Below, piece after piece: positions 1 through 7,266 of a DNA stretch of 21,976 nt; position 1 is the first letter of the stretch; the number at the start of each line of letters is the position of its first letter. Origin of the DNA: Clostridium sp. UBA4746 (GTDB taxonomy: Bacteria; Bacillota; Clostridia; Clostridiales; Clostridiaceae); contig DHIM01000191.1 in the NCBI GenBank assembly GCA_002403785.1, positions 12,291-34,266 on the forward strand, written 5' to 3'. The position numbers and the translations under genes were made by a program. The notes beneath the pieces are model-generated. The model saw only the letters and a program-made list of their open reading frames with translations. It made no database searches and was not told where the DNA came from.

Positions 1-19
1 GACCTATTTATATCTATTT

Positions 20-727
20 TTATGCTTTATCTATCATTTCATTCAATTTTGATAATGCTTCACTAATGCCACCAACCTCATCTATTAACCCATTATCGAC
101 TGCTTGTTTTCCTATGAGTATTGTACCCATATCATTTAAAAGCTCATCAGTTTGAATCATTAACCTATTTACCGTTTCCTTATCAATTTTAGAAGTTCTA
201 ATAATAAATTCAGTTATTCTCTCTTGCATTTTATTAAAATATTCAAAAGTTTGAGGTACCCCTATTATTAAACCATTCATTCTTATAGGATGAATTATCA
301 TAGTTGCAGATGGTGAAATAAATGAGTACTCAGCAGCTGTTGCAAGTGGTATGCCTATCGAATGTCCTCCTCCAACTACAAGTGATACAGTAGGTTTGCT
401 AACACTTCTAATCATCTCTGCTATTGCAAGGCCTGCCTCCACATCTCCACCCACTGTATTTAGAACTATAAGAATACCTTTTACTTTTTCATCCCTCTCC
501 ATAGCAATTAATTGTGGGATAACATGTTCATACTTAGTAGCTTTTGTTTGAGGTGATAACATCATGTGTCCCTCTATTTGACCAATAATTGGCAAAACTT
601 GAATTTTATCATCCTGAGTTGGTATATTAGTTGCACCCAATTCTTTAATATTCTCAACCTGTTCATTCGAATCTTTTTTGTTACCTTCTTTATTCTTCAC
701 TTTTTTATTACTTTCAGTTTTTAACAT
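20..727 (-). CDS. tepA: ClpP-like serine protease of the TepA (YmfB) family
   Basis: This is a 235-residue ClpP/crotonase-fold protein of the TepA family, which in Bacillus is described as a translocation-enhancing, ClpP-like peptidase. About 33 charged, lysine-rich N-terminal residues precede the fold, and there is no signal peptide, so a cytoplasmic location is likely. The catalytic serine is probably in GGGHSIG (Ser123) and the histidine in MIIHPIR (His146), so the serine and histidine are kept; an acidic partner should lie further downstream. The longest frame begins at 733, but AGGAGG at 735-740 is only one base from that ATG. It is seven bases from the ATG at 727, so 727 is chosen. It is the last gene of the mlpA-ymxH-dapG-tepA run. 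Bacillus keeps tepA just before spoIIIE, and the next gene here lies outside the window. Substrate unknown. Confidence 0.88.
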   Translation of the reverse strand: MLKTESNKKVKNKEGNKKDSNEQVENIKELGATNIPTQDDKIQVLPIIGQIEGHMMLSPQTKATKYEHVIPQLIAMERDEKVKGILIVLNTVGGDVEAGLAIAEMIRSVSKPTVSLVVGGGHSIGIPLATAAEYSFISPSATMIIHPIRMNGLIIGVPQTFEYFNKMQERITEFIIRTSKIDKETVNRLMIQTDELLNDMGTILIGKQAVDNGLIDEVGGISEALSKLNEMIDKA

Positions 728-734
728 ATGCATT

Positions 735-740
735 CCTCCT
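735..740 (-). promoter_or_regulatory. Ribosome binding site that decides the tepA start
   Basis: AGGAGG on the minus strand is one base from the upstream ATG (733) and seven bases from the ATG at 727. This favours initiation at 727. Confidence 0.7.
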
Positions 741-783
741 AATCCATTTTATTTTGTGCATTAAGAGAAACTATATACATTTT

Positions 784-1974
784 TTATCCTAATTTAAATT
801 CTCTATGTAACGCATTAATTGCTTTTTCAACATATCCTGTTTCCACAAGACACCATATAGTCATATGAGAATCTGCTGTTTGTAGTACTTCAATATTTTC
901 TCTAGTTAAAGCCTTTAGTATTCTTGCCATAACACCAGGTATACCTCTCATTTTTGAACCTATAATTGAAAGTTTACTACAATTCTTCACAAAAGTATAA
1001 GACATATTAAGCTCTTTTATCAAATCAGAGAATTTTACAAAATCATTTTCATCAATTGTAAATATTTTTTCTTTAGGAAAAACATTTATAAGATCTATAC
1101 TTATAAGATGTTCAGCTAATATATCAAAAAGATCATCATAATTATGGCCTACATTTTTACATATCTTTATTTGAACTCTATTATTCATATGCGTAATACC
1201 TGTAATAATGTTTTCATAATTTTCAGTTTCAAAATTACTAATTACTGTTCCAGCGCATTCGTTCATAGTATTTTTTATTACCAAAGGGATATTATATTTT
1301 CTAAGTATTTCAACTGCCCTTGGGTGTATAACCTTTGCTCCTTGATCTGCAAACTGAAAGATCTCATCATAGCTTATTTTTTTAATTAAAGTTGCTTCGG
1401 AAACTATTCTTGGATCAGCTGTCATAATTCCATCTACATCAGTGTATATCTGAGTCTCCACAGCACTAAGTGCTGCACCTAGTATTGCAGCAGTAACGTC
1501 ACTACCACCTCTTCCAATAGTCGTAACATAGCCCTTTTTATCCTTGCCTTGAAATCCTGCGACTACAGGAATTTTCCCTTTTTCTAAAATATCTAATATT
1601 TTTTGTGTATCTACATTAAGTATTGCTGCATTTGTATAATTACAATCTGTAATTATACCTGCTTGTCCCCCAGTTAAAGGCACAGAGTCAATTCCATTAT
1701 TATTTAATTCATTACACATTATTACAGTGCTTATAGTTTCACCACAACTCATTAGTAAGTCTATTGCTAACGGATTTACAACTTTTAAACTATCATTTAC
1801 TAAGGATAGTAGCGTGTCAGTAGCATAAGGCTCACCTTTTCTTCCCATAGCGGATACAACTACCACGGGAAAATACCCTTGAGCTTTTGCATTTAAAACC
1901 TTTTTTACTACAAGTTTTCTTTTTTCCTCCGTTGAGACAGATGTACCCCCAAACTTTTGTATCAATATTTTCAT
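784..1974 (-). CDS. dapG: Aspartate kinase, DapG-type
   Basis: Aspartate kinase phosphorylates L-aspartate to aspartyl-4-phosphate, the first step towards diaminopimelate, lysine, threonine and methionine. The 396-residue protein opens with the nucleotide-binding KFGGTSV motif (residues 7-13). It continues with the amino acid kinase domain (SCGE, GFQG and GRGGSDVTA motifs) to about residue 250, followed by two ACT regulatory domains. Length and layout match DapG, the diaminopimelate-sensitive isozyme of Bacillus (about 400 residues). GGAGGA at 1980-1985 lies five bases before the ATG. It follows ymxH by 15 bases with no terminator between, so it is probably co-transcribed. I see no lysine riboswitch. 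The neighbours mlpA, ymxH and tepA point to dapG rather than lysC or yclM, although allosteric specificity cannot be read from the sequence. Confidence 0.93.
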   Translation of the reverse strand: MKILIQKFGGTSVSTEEKRKLVVKKVLNAKAQGYFPVVVVSAMGRKGEPYATDTLLSLVNDSLKVVNPLAIDLLMSCGETISTVIMCNELNNNGIDSVPLTGGQAGIITDCNYTNAAILNVDTQKILDILEKGKIPVVAGFQGKDKKGYVTTIGRGGSDVTAAILGAALSAVETQIYTDVDGIMTADPRIVSEATLIKKISYDEIFQFADQGAKVIHPRAVEILRKYNIPLVIKNTMNECAGTVISNFETENYENIITGITHMNNRVQIKICKNVGHNYDDLFDILAEHLISIDLINVFPKEKIFTIDENDFVKFSDLIKELNMSYTFVKNCSKLSIIGSKMRGIPGVMARILKALTRENIEVLQTADSHMTIWCLVETGYVEKAINALHREFKLG

Positions 1975-1989
1975 TTATGTCCTCCAAAA

Positions 1990-2265
1990 TTAAATATGAG
2001 ACTTTTTTAAAAATTCATTATCAACATCAATTATTATAGTTCTAGAACCAATTTTTTTAACATAATCCCAAGGTACTTCAATTATATCATTATTGCGAAA
2101 AAAACTAAATTTAGAGCTGCCTTCATTTATAATTAAATATTTTAAAAGTCCGTTCTCATCAATAACTACATCATTACTACCCAAATTGCTATATTTATCA
2201 CCATCATTAATATTAATAATTTCATATCTTTCCATTTCGCTATACAGCTTTATATTATCATCCAT
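1990..2265 (-). CDS. ymxH: YlmC/YmxH family PRC-barrel protein
   Basis: This small (91-residue) protein of the YlmC/YmxH family has a PRC-barrel-like fold. From about residue 11 it shows the family pattern: a short start, a DGDKYSNLG segment, a VVIDENGLLKYLII strand pair, then IIEVPWDYVKKIGSRTIIID. Family members are annotated as sporulation proteins and their biochemical role is not established. The ATG at 2265 has AAGGAG eight bases upstream (2274-2279). Met11 aligns better with the usual family start but has no ribosome binding site, so the longer form is kept, giving an unusual ten-residue extension. It lies directly after the M16 peptidase gene, as in Bacillus. Its ribosome binding site lies in one arm of a perfect inverted repeat (see 2272-2319). 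Confidence 0.85.
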   Translation of the reverse strand: MDDNIKLYSEMERYEIININDGDKYSNLGSNDVVIDENGLLKYLIINEGSSKFSFFRNNDIIEVPWDYVKKIGSRTIIIDVDNEFLKKSHI

Positions 2266-2271
2266 ATAAAC

Positions 2272-2319
2272 ATCTCCTTAACAATACTCATAAAATAATA
2301 TGGAATTTATTAAGGAGAT
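2272..2319 (-). promoter_or_regulatory. Inverted repeat able to sequester the ymxH ribosome binding site
   Basis: Two perfectly complementary 10-base arms lie at 2272-2281 and 2310-2319, separated by 28 bases. In the transcript the downstream arm, TTAAGGAGAT, holds the whole ymxH SD sequence, and the upstream arm is ATCTCCTTAA. Folding would hide the ribosome binding site. There is no U-run after the stem, so it is not a terminator. The long AT-rich loop makes stability uncertain. Confidence 0.5.
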
Positions 2320-2350
2320 ATGCATAATTCTTATATATTTATTAATAAAT

Positions 2351-3625
2351 TTACTTATCCATAGAAATAATATTGCCATTAAAAATTTTTTTAAGCATTT
2401 CATTTTGTTTACCTACATATGCAGAATTAATTATACCATTTTTCAAAGTCTTTTCCATTACAGCATTTACCTTAGTCATATCTATTTCATTAATTTTTCG
2501 CAACACATCTTTAGGAGTATTAATTTTATTCATAAACATGACAGATCTCCCATTACTAAACATTCTACTACTCGTACTTTCAAGCCCTAGAATATAACTA
2601 CCCTTTAACTGCTCTTTAGCTTTAAACAATCTTTCATTGTCAATTCCTGTTGTAGCAAACTTTCTAACTTCTGCTTTTATCGCATTTATAGCAATTTCAG
2701 CTTTATTAGGACTGAGACCAGCGTAAATACTTACAACTCCTGTGTTTTTAAACGCAGATATATAACAAAAAATTGAATAACATACACCTAACTCCTCGCG
2801 AATTTTTTGGAATAATAGTGAGGATGATCCTCCACCTAATATATTGCTTAATAATATTAGCGTATAAGTATCGTCATTTCCAAGCTCTATGCCAGGAATT
2901 CCGAGGCTTACATGAAGTTGTTCAATATCTTTTTTTCTAAAATAATGCTGATTTAATATCTCAGGACTGCTATATTTAGTAATTTTTTTATTTTTACAGC
3001 TCCATTTCCCAAAATATTTTTGAACGAGATTTTCTATATTTTTCATATCAAATTTACCAGCTATAGATATAACTGAATTTTCTGGTATATAATATGAGTC
3101 TATATAATCTACTATCATTTTTTTACTAAAAGATTTTACAGTATTCATAGTTCCTAGAATTGGTAACGAAATAGAATCTGTATCCCAAATTGCTTTTGTG
3201 TGTAAATCTGCTAAAACATCCTCTGGTGAATCTTCACTCATATTTATTTCCTCAACAATTACACCTTTTTCTTTTTCAATATCATCTTCTAAAAAGTTAC
3301 TATTAAAAAGCATATCCGATAGAATATCTAAGGATAATTCTAAATACGTATCTAATGCTTTTATATAAAAACATGTAGCCTCCCTACCTGTAAAAGCATT
3401 TAATTGACCACCTACGTCTTCAATGGCTTCAGCAATTTGTTTAGCAGTTCTATCACGAGTTCCTTTAAAAAGCATATGTTCAATGAAATGTGATATTCCA
3501 TTGTTGCTTGTATTTTCATTTCTTGATCCATTTTCTACCCATAAGCCTACGCTCACAGAATTTACATATTCAATATCTTCAACTACAACTCTTAAACCAT
3601 TATCTAACTTAAACAAATTATACAT
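2351..3625 (-). CDS. mlpA: M16 (pitrilysin) family zinc peptidase, MlpA/YmxG-like
   Basis: This is a 424-residue M16B-type peptidase resembling mitochondrial processing peptidase beta and Bacillus MlpA (YmxG). The inverted zinc motif HFIEH is at residues 46-50, and the distal zinc-ligand glutamate lies in the VIVEEI segment around residues 125-126, so the active site is intact. A second, non-catalytic half-domain follows, including the conserved glycine-rich GGGSSSLLFQKIREELG stretch. There is no signal peptide, so it is probably cytoplasmic. The ATG has AAGGAG eight bases upstream (3634-3639). It follows the pnp terminator, so it should have its own promoter in the 60 bases upstream, but none is convincing there. 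It heads the run with ymxH, dapG and tepA. The Bacillus gene ylxY, which sits between pnp and mlpA, is absent here. Confidence 0.9.
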   Translation of the reverse strand: MYNLFKLDNGLRVVVEDIEYVNSVSVGLWVENGSRNENTSNNGISHFIEHMLFKGTRDRTAKQIAEAIEDVGGQLNAFTGREATCFYIKALDTYLELSLDILSDMLFNSNFLEDDIEKEKGVIVEEINMSEDSPEDVLADLHTKAIWDTDSISLPILGTMNTVKSFSKKMIVDYIDSYYIPENSVISIAGKFDMKNIENLVQKYFGKWSCKNKKITKYSSPEILNQHYFRKKDIEQLHVSLGIPGIELGNDDTYTLILLSNILGGGSSSLLFQKIREELGVCYSIFCYISAFKNTGVVSIYAGLSPNKAEIAINAIKAEVRKFATTGIDNERLFKAKEQLKGSYILGLESTSSRMFSNGRSVMFMNKINTPKDVLRKINEIDMTKVNAVMEKTLKNGIINSAYVGKQNEMLKKIFNGNIISMDK

Positions 3626-3683
3626 ATGCGCCTCTCCTTAATGAGAATTTGTATTTACTATGTGCATATTAGGATAAAATTAT

Positions 3684-3714
3684 TTTAAAAAATAAAAAGG
3701 CATCTAAGCCCTTC
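3684..3714 (-). terminator. Intrinsic terminator downstream of pnp
   Basis: On the minus strand AAGGGC (3708-3713) and GCCTTT (3696-3701) form a six-base-pair stem with one G-U pair and a six-base loop. A T-rich tract follows (TTTTT, A, TTTTTT with little interruption). It starts a few bases after the pnp stop codon and separates pnp from the M16 peptidase gene. Confidence 0.75.
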
Positions 3715-3719
3715 TATTA

Positions 3720-5840
3720 TTATTCATTCACTTTCTTTTCGCTGTCCTTATCTTCACTATCTTTAATAGCATCTCTTCTTGAAAGATTTACTCTTCCCTG
3801 GTTATCTATTTCCATTACTTTTACTAATATTTCATCACCAACTGATACAATATCTTCTACTTTATTTACTCTCGCAAAATCAAGTTTAGAAATATGTACT
3901 AAACCTTCCTTGTTAGGAAGAATTGCAACAAAAGCTCCAAAAGCAGCAATTTTTGTTACTTTTCCTAAGTAAATTTCTCCCACTTTAACCGATTTAGTTA
4001 GCTCTTCAACAATTTTCACTGCTTTATTTGCACTAACGCTATCGCTTGACATAATTACGATTTTTCCATCATCACTAGTGTCTATTTTAACACCAGTTTC
4101 TGCTATAATTTTCTTTATAGTTACTCCGCCTTTACCTATTACGTCTCTAATCTTGTCAGGTGCTACATTTAGAACATACATTCTAGGAGCATATGCTGAC
4201 ATTTCACTTCTTGGCTGTGGTATACATTCGTTCATTTTTTCTATTATATGAAGTCTAGCTTTTTTCGCATCTATAATTGCTGTTTTAATGCAGTAATTAG
4301 ATAATCCATGAAGCTTTGTATCAACTTGTATAGCTGTAATACCTTGAACAGTTCCAGCTACTTTAAAGTCCATATCACCAAAGAAATCTTCTATACCTTG
4401 AATATCAGTTAATACTTTTTCTTTAGATAAATCATCATTTGTAATTAGTCCCATAGCAATTCCTGCTGCAGGTCTCTTAATTGGAACCCCCGCATCTAAT
4501 AGTGCCAAAATACTTGCACTTACGCTCGCTTGAGATGTTGACCCATTTGAACTTAATACTTCCGATACCACGCGAATTGCATATGGAAATTCTTCTATAG
4601 ATGGTAAAAGTGGTTCTACTGCTTTCTCTGACAGTGCACCATGTCCGATTTCTCTTCTTCCAGGTCCACGCATTGGTTTAGTTTCCCCTACGCTATATGC
4701 TGGAAAATTATAATGATGCATGTATCTTTTAGTATCTTCATCACCTATTCCATCTAGTATCTGAGCTTCTTTTAATGCTCCAAGTGTTGCAACTCCCATA
4801 ACTTGAGTAAGTCCTCTTGTAAATAAACCAGTTCCATGAGCTCTTGGAAGTATTCCAACTTCACAACTTATTTGTCTAACCTCATCAAAAGATCTTCCAT
4901 CTGGTCTTCTATTTTCATTTAACATCATATTTCTAACTATTTCTTTTTGAATATTATAGAAAACCTCACCTATATCTGCTTTTTTATCAGCATACTTTTC
5001 ATTAAATTCAGCACTTATCTTTTCTTTAATTTCATCAACCATTAAATTTCTCTCATCTTTATCAGTTAAGTACATTGCTGTCTTCACCATATCAAATGAG
5101 AATTTTCTAACTTCACTTTGGAGAATTTCATCTATTTTCTTAAATTCAGGAATATTTTTTTTCTTTCCAAATTTAGCCACAGCTTCTTCTTGGAAAGCTA
5201 CTATTTTTTTACATGCCTCAAAAGCAAAGTCGATTGCAGCTATCATCACATCTTCAGCTATTTCGTCCCCATTAGCTTCTATCATTGTTACATTATCTTT
5301 TGTTGCACAAACTGTAAGCTTCATAGAACTAGCAGCTCTCTCTTCTTGTGTAGGGCTTAATATGAATTTACCCTCAATAAGACCAACTGAAACCGTTGCA
5401 ACAGCATCAGTAAAAGGTATACTTGATAAACATAATGCTAGTGATGCTCCATTCATAGCAAGTATTTCAGGTGCATTATCTTGCTCAACTGATAGTACAG
5501 TACAAACAATTTGCACATCATTTTTATAACCTTTAGGAAATAGTGGTCTTAATGGTCTATCAATACCTCTTGCAGTTAATATTGCTTTTTCTGATGGTCT
5601 TGCTTCTCTTTTTATAAATCCCCCAGGGATTTTACCAACAGCATAAAGTTTTTCTTCATATTCTACACTTAGTGGAAAGAAATCAATACCATCCCTTGGT
5701 TTTTCTGAAGCATTTGCATTAACTAGAACTACTGTTTCGCCATAACTCATGAATATTGCACAGTTTGATAACATTCCAACTTTGCCATATTCAACTTTAA
5801 GAACTCGACCTGCTACAGTAGTTTCTATAATATGAGTCAT
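3720..5840 (-). CDS. pnp: Polyribonucleotide nucleotidyltransferase (PNPase)
   Basis: PNPase is the phosphorolytic 3'-to-5' exoribonuclease of the RNA degradation machinery; it also acts on structured and non-coding RNAs. The 706-residue protein has the standard order: first RNase PH domain, helical linker, second RNase PH domain with the GRREIGHGAL and GDMDFKVAGT segments (the latter with active-site acids), KH domain with an IGKGG loop, and S1 domain starting near VGEIYLGKV. An acidic and lysine-rich tail follows. The open frame extends upstream to a TTG at 5858, but that extension runs through the ribosome binding site itself (AAGGGAGG at 5848-5855, seven bases before the ATG at 5840), so 5840 is the start. 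It lies downstream of rpsO, as in most bacteria, but a terminator hairpin lies between them. Confidence 0.97.
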   Translation of the reverse strand: MTHIIETTVAGRVLKVEYGKVGMLSNCAIFMSYGETVVLVNANASEKPRDGIDFFPLSVEYEEKLYAVGKIPGGFIKREARPSEKAILTARGIDRPLRPLFPKGYKNDVQIVCTVLSVEQDNAPEILAMNGASLALCLSSIPFTDAVATVSVGLIEGKFILSPTQEERAASSMKLTVCATKDNVTMIEANGDEIAEDVMIAAIDFAFEACKKIVAFQEEAVAKFGKKKNIPEFKKIDEILQSEVRKFSFDMVKTAMYLTDKDERNLMVDEIKEKISAEFNEKYADKKADIGEVFYNIQKEIVRNMMLNENRRPDGRSFDEVRQISCEVGILPRAHGTGLFTRGLTQVMGVATLGALKEAQILDGIGDEDTKRYMHHYNFPAYSVGETKPMRGPGRREIGHGALSEKAVEPLLPSIEEFPYAIRVVSEVLSSNGSTSQASVSASILALLDAGVPIKRPAAGIAMGLITNDDLSKEKVLTDIQGIEDFFGDMDFKVAGTVQGITAIQVDTKLHGLSNYCIKTAIIDAKKARLHIIEKMNECIPQPRSEMSAYAPRMYVLNVAPDKIRDVIGKGGVTIKKIIAETGVKIDTSDDGKIVIMSSDSVSANKAVKIVEELTKSVKVGEIYLGKVTKIAAFGAFVAILPNKEGLVHISKLDFARVNKVEDIVSVGDEILVKVMEIDNQGRVNLSRRDAIKDSEDKDSEKKVNE

Positions 5841-5847
5841 ATATTTG

Positions 5848-5855
5848 CCTCCCTT
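5848..5855 (-). promoter_or_regulatory. pnp ribosome binding site
   Basis: AAGGGAGG lies seven bases before the ATG at 5840. A longer reading from a TTG at 5858 would have to translate this site, so the shorter start is preferred. Confidence 0.8.
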
Positions 5856-5904
5856 CAATTTATACTAATGTTATTAGCTAATTGTATATATTTTTTCCTA
5901 ACCT

Positions 5905-5934
5905 AAAATAACAGAGCGGCTAAGCCGCTCTGAA
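5905..5934 (-). terminator. Intrinsic terminator between rpsO and pnp
   Basis: A perfect nine-base-pair GC-rich stem (arms 5912-5920 and 5924-5932) with a three-base loop starts two bases after the rpsO stop codon. A short, interrupted T tract (TTATTTT) follows on the minus strand. The stem is strong but the tract is modest, so partial read-through into pnp is plausible. The hairpin may also protect the rpsO 3' end. Confidence 0.78.
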
Positions 5935-6198
5935 TTATTTTCTTAGTCCTAATTCTGCAAGAATTGCACGATATCTTTCAATATCTTGGTTCTTTAAGTA
6001 ACCTAACATACCTTTTCTTTGTCCAACCATCATTAGAAGACCTCTTCTTGAATGGTGATCTTTTTTATGAATTTTCAAATGTTCATTTAATTCTGTAATT
6101 CTTTCAGTAAGTAGTGCGATTTGTACTTCTGGAGAACCAGTATCTCCTTCATGTCTCGCATGTTTTACCATTATTTCTTGTTTTTTAGCCTTTTGCAT
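5935..6198 (-). CDS. rpsO: 30S ribosomal protein S15
   Basis: S15 binds the central domain of 16S rRNA early in 30S assembly. The 87-residue protein carries the signature HARHEGDTGSPEVQIALLTE near the start and the conserved HHSRRGLLMMVGQRK segment (DHHSRRGL region) that contacts rRNA. The longest frame begins at 6240, but its first 14 residues match no S15 protein. The ATG at 6198 gives the normal length and has GGAGGTG upstream (core 6208-6212, nine bases away). It is a single gene with its own strong promoter and structured leader, and a terminator directly after it. Feedback control by S15 on its own leader is known in several bacteria and is plausible here. Confidence 0.97.
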   Translation of the reverse strand: MQKAKKQEIMVKHARHEGDTGSPEVQIALLTERITELNEHLKIHKKDHHSRRGLLMMVGQRKGMLGYLKNQDIERYRAILAELGLRK

Positions 6199-6205
6199 TT
6201 TACAA

Positions 6206-6261
6206 CACCTCCGAATATAATCCCCATATTCCAAGTACACCGTTGGCGATTCGGTGAACTT
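6206..6261 (-). promoter_or_regulatory. Structured 5' leader of rpsO, candidate S15 autoregulatory element
   Basis: The transcript has two hairpins before the start codon. The first pairs AAGT-CACCG with CGGTG-ACTT (arms 6252-6261 and 6233-6242, one T-T mismatch, nine-base loop). The second pairs GAATAT with ATATTC (6226-6231 and 6213-6218) around a GGGGATT loop, directly before the ribosome binding site. An alternative pairing of CCGAAT (6249-6254) with ATTCGG (6211-6216) excludes both hairpins and covers part of the ribosome binding site. S15 leaders differ between phyla, so assignment rests on position and fold only. Confidence 0.55.
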
Positions 6262-6272
6262 AGCATAAGGTT

Positions 6273-6308
6273 CATATCAATTATAACAAACTAAGATTAA
6301 ATTGTAAA
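6273..6308 (-). promoter_or_regulatory. rpsO: Sigma-A-type promoter of rpsO
   Basis: TTTACA (6303-6308) and a perfect TATAAT (6280-6285) are 17 bases apart, with a TG one base before the -10 box (extended -10). Transcription should start near 6273, giving a leader of about 75 bases. Confidence 0.85.
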
Positions 6309-6335
6309 TTAATTTTTACTTCATAACACTTGTTT

Positions 6336-7253
6336 TTATATTTCTTGCATATAAGCATATTCATTGTCCTTTACAAGTTGCTGCTTTAATTCACTGATAG
6401 TATTAAATTTAACTTCATCTCTTATTCTATTTATAAAGTTAATTTTAACTACCTCATTGTAGATTTGTTTATTAAAATTCAAAATATGCGTTTCTACTGA
6501 TAGTTTTCCACCTTCTACTGTAGGATTATATCCTATATTAGTTATAGCTTTATAAAGGTGATTATTATATTCAACTACAGTGTAGTATACCCCTCCCTTG
6601 GGAAGAATATATTCCTTATTGTAATTTAAATTTACAGTTGGGAATCCAATAGTTCTTCCAATTTGTTTTCCCTTTATTACTTTCCCGATAATTGTGTGTG
6701 GTCGTCCTAAAAGCTCATTTGCTTTAATAATATTACCCTCAGCAATTAGATGTCGTATTTTTGAACTACTTACAACTTCATCATTAGTACTAATAGCTTC
6801 ACAAACATATAATTTATATCCTAGTATAGTACTATACTTTTTGAGCATTACTACATCGCCTAAGTTTTTATAACCAAATCTGTAATTAAAACCAATAACT
6901 ATTCCCTTTGCATTATAGCATTTCACCATATTTTTTATAAAATCCTCAGGAGTTATCTTCATAAAACGCTTATCAAATTTAGCTAAATTAACTACATCAA
7001 TACCGGTATTTTCTAGTAAATTTATTTTCGTGTCATTATCCATTATTAACTTTGGGCAAAGTTCTTTGTTAATAACTGACAATGGATGATTTGCAAAGGT
7101 ACAAATCATACTTTTAGCATTATTTTCTTTTGACAATTCTATAGTTCTTTTTATAAGATGCATATGACCTAAATGGAGCCCATCAAAGCTTCCTAAAGCA
7201 ATGTATGTTGAATATTCTAATTTAGTTTTAAAATTATCTTTTATAATTAACAT
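6336..7253 (-). CDS. ribF: Bifunctional riboflavin kinase / FAD synthetase
   Basis: RibF makes FMN from riboflavin and then FAD from FMN. The 305-residue protein has an N-terminal nucleotidyltransferase domain with GSFDGLHLGH (residues 21-30, the HxGH nucleotide-binding motif) and the downstream SSSKIR motif (162-167). The C-terminal riboflavin kinase domain has GRTIGFPTVN (200-209). Both activities therefore look intact. AGGAG at 7264-7268 overlaps the truB stop codon and lies ten bases before the ATG. It is the last gene of the rimP-nusA operon. No clear terminator follows; the rpsO promoter begins only some 30 bases downstream. No FMN riboswitch is visible, so control is presumably with the operon. 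Confidence 0.95.
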   Translation of the reverse strand: MLIIKDNFKTKLEYSTYIALGSFDGLHLGHMHLIKRTIELSKENNAKSMICTFANHPLSVINKELCPKLIMDNDTKINLLENTGIDVVNLAKFDKRFMKITPEDFIKNMVKCYNAKGIVIGFNYRFGYKNLGDVVMLKKYSTILGYKLYVCEAISTNDEVVSSSKIRHLIAEGNIIKANELLGRPHTIIGKVIKGKQIGRTIGFPTVNLNYNKEYILPKGGVYYTVVEYNNHLYKAITNIGYNPTVEGGKLSVETHILNFNKQIYNEVVKINFINRIRDEVKFNTISELKQQLVKDNEYAYMQEI

Positions 7254-7266
7254 TTTTATTATGCTC

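Noticed and set aside
1975..1989. Lysine riboswitch or other leader for dapG
   Set aside because: The gap to ymxH is only 15 bases and holds just the ribosome binding site.
2320..2364. 14-codon plus-strand frame after a perfect AAGGAG
   Set aside because: The ribosome binding site is only two bases from the ATG, and it is better explained as the complementary arm of the ymxH inverted repeat. The frame also runs into the 3' end of the M16 peptidase gene.
3626..3683. Promoter for the M16 peptidase gene
   Set aside because: A TAATAT and a TAAATA element are present but have no -35 partner at acceptable spacing. One is expected after the pnp terminator, but I cannot place it.
5841..5911. Separate promoter for pnp
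   Set aside because: TATAAA and TATATA sequences occur, but the first would put the transcript start in the ribosome binding site and the second lacks a -35 match.
6309..6335. Terminator after ribF
   Set aside because: There is no stem of useful length, only A/T-rich sequence before the rpsO promoter.
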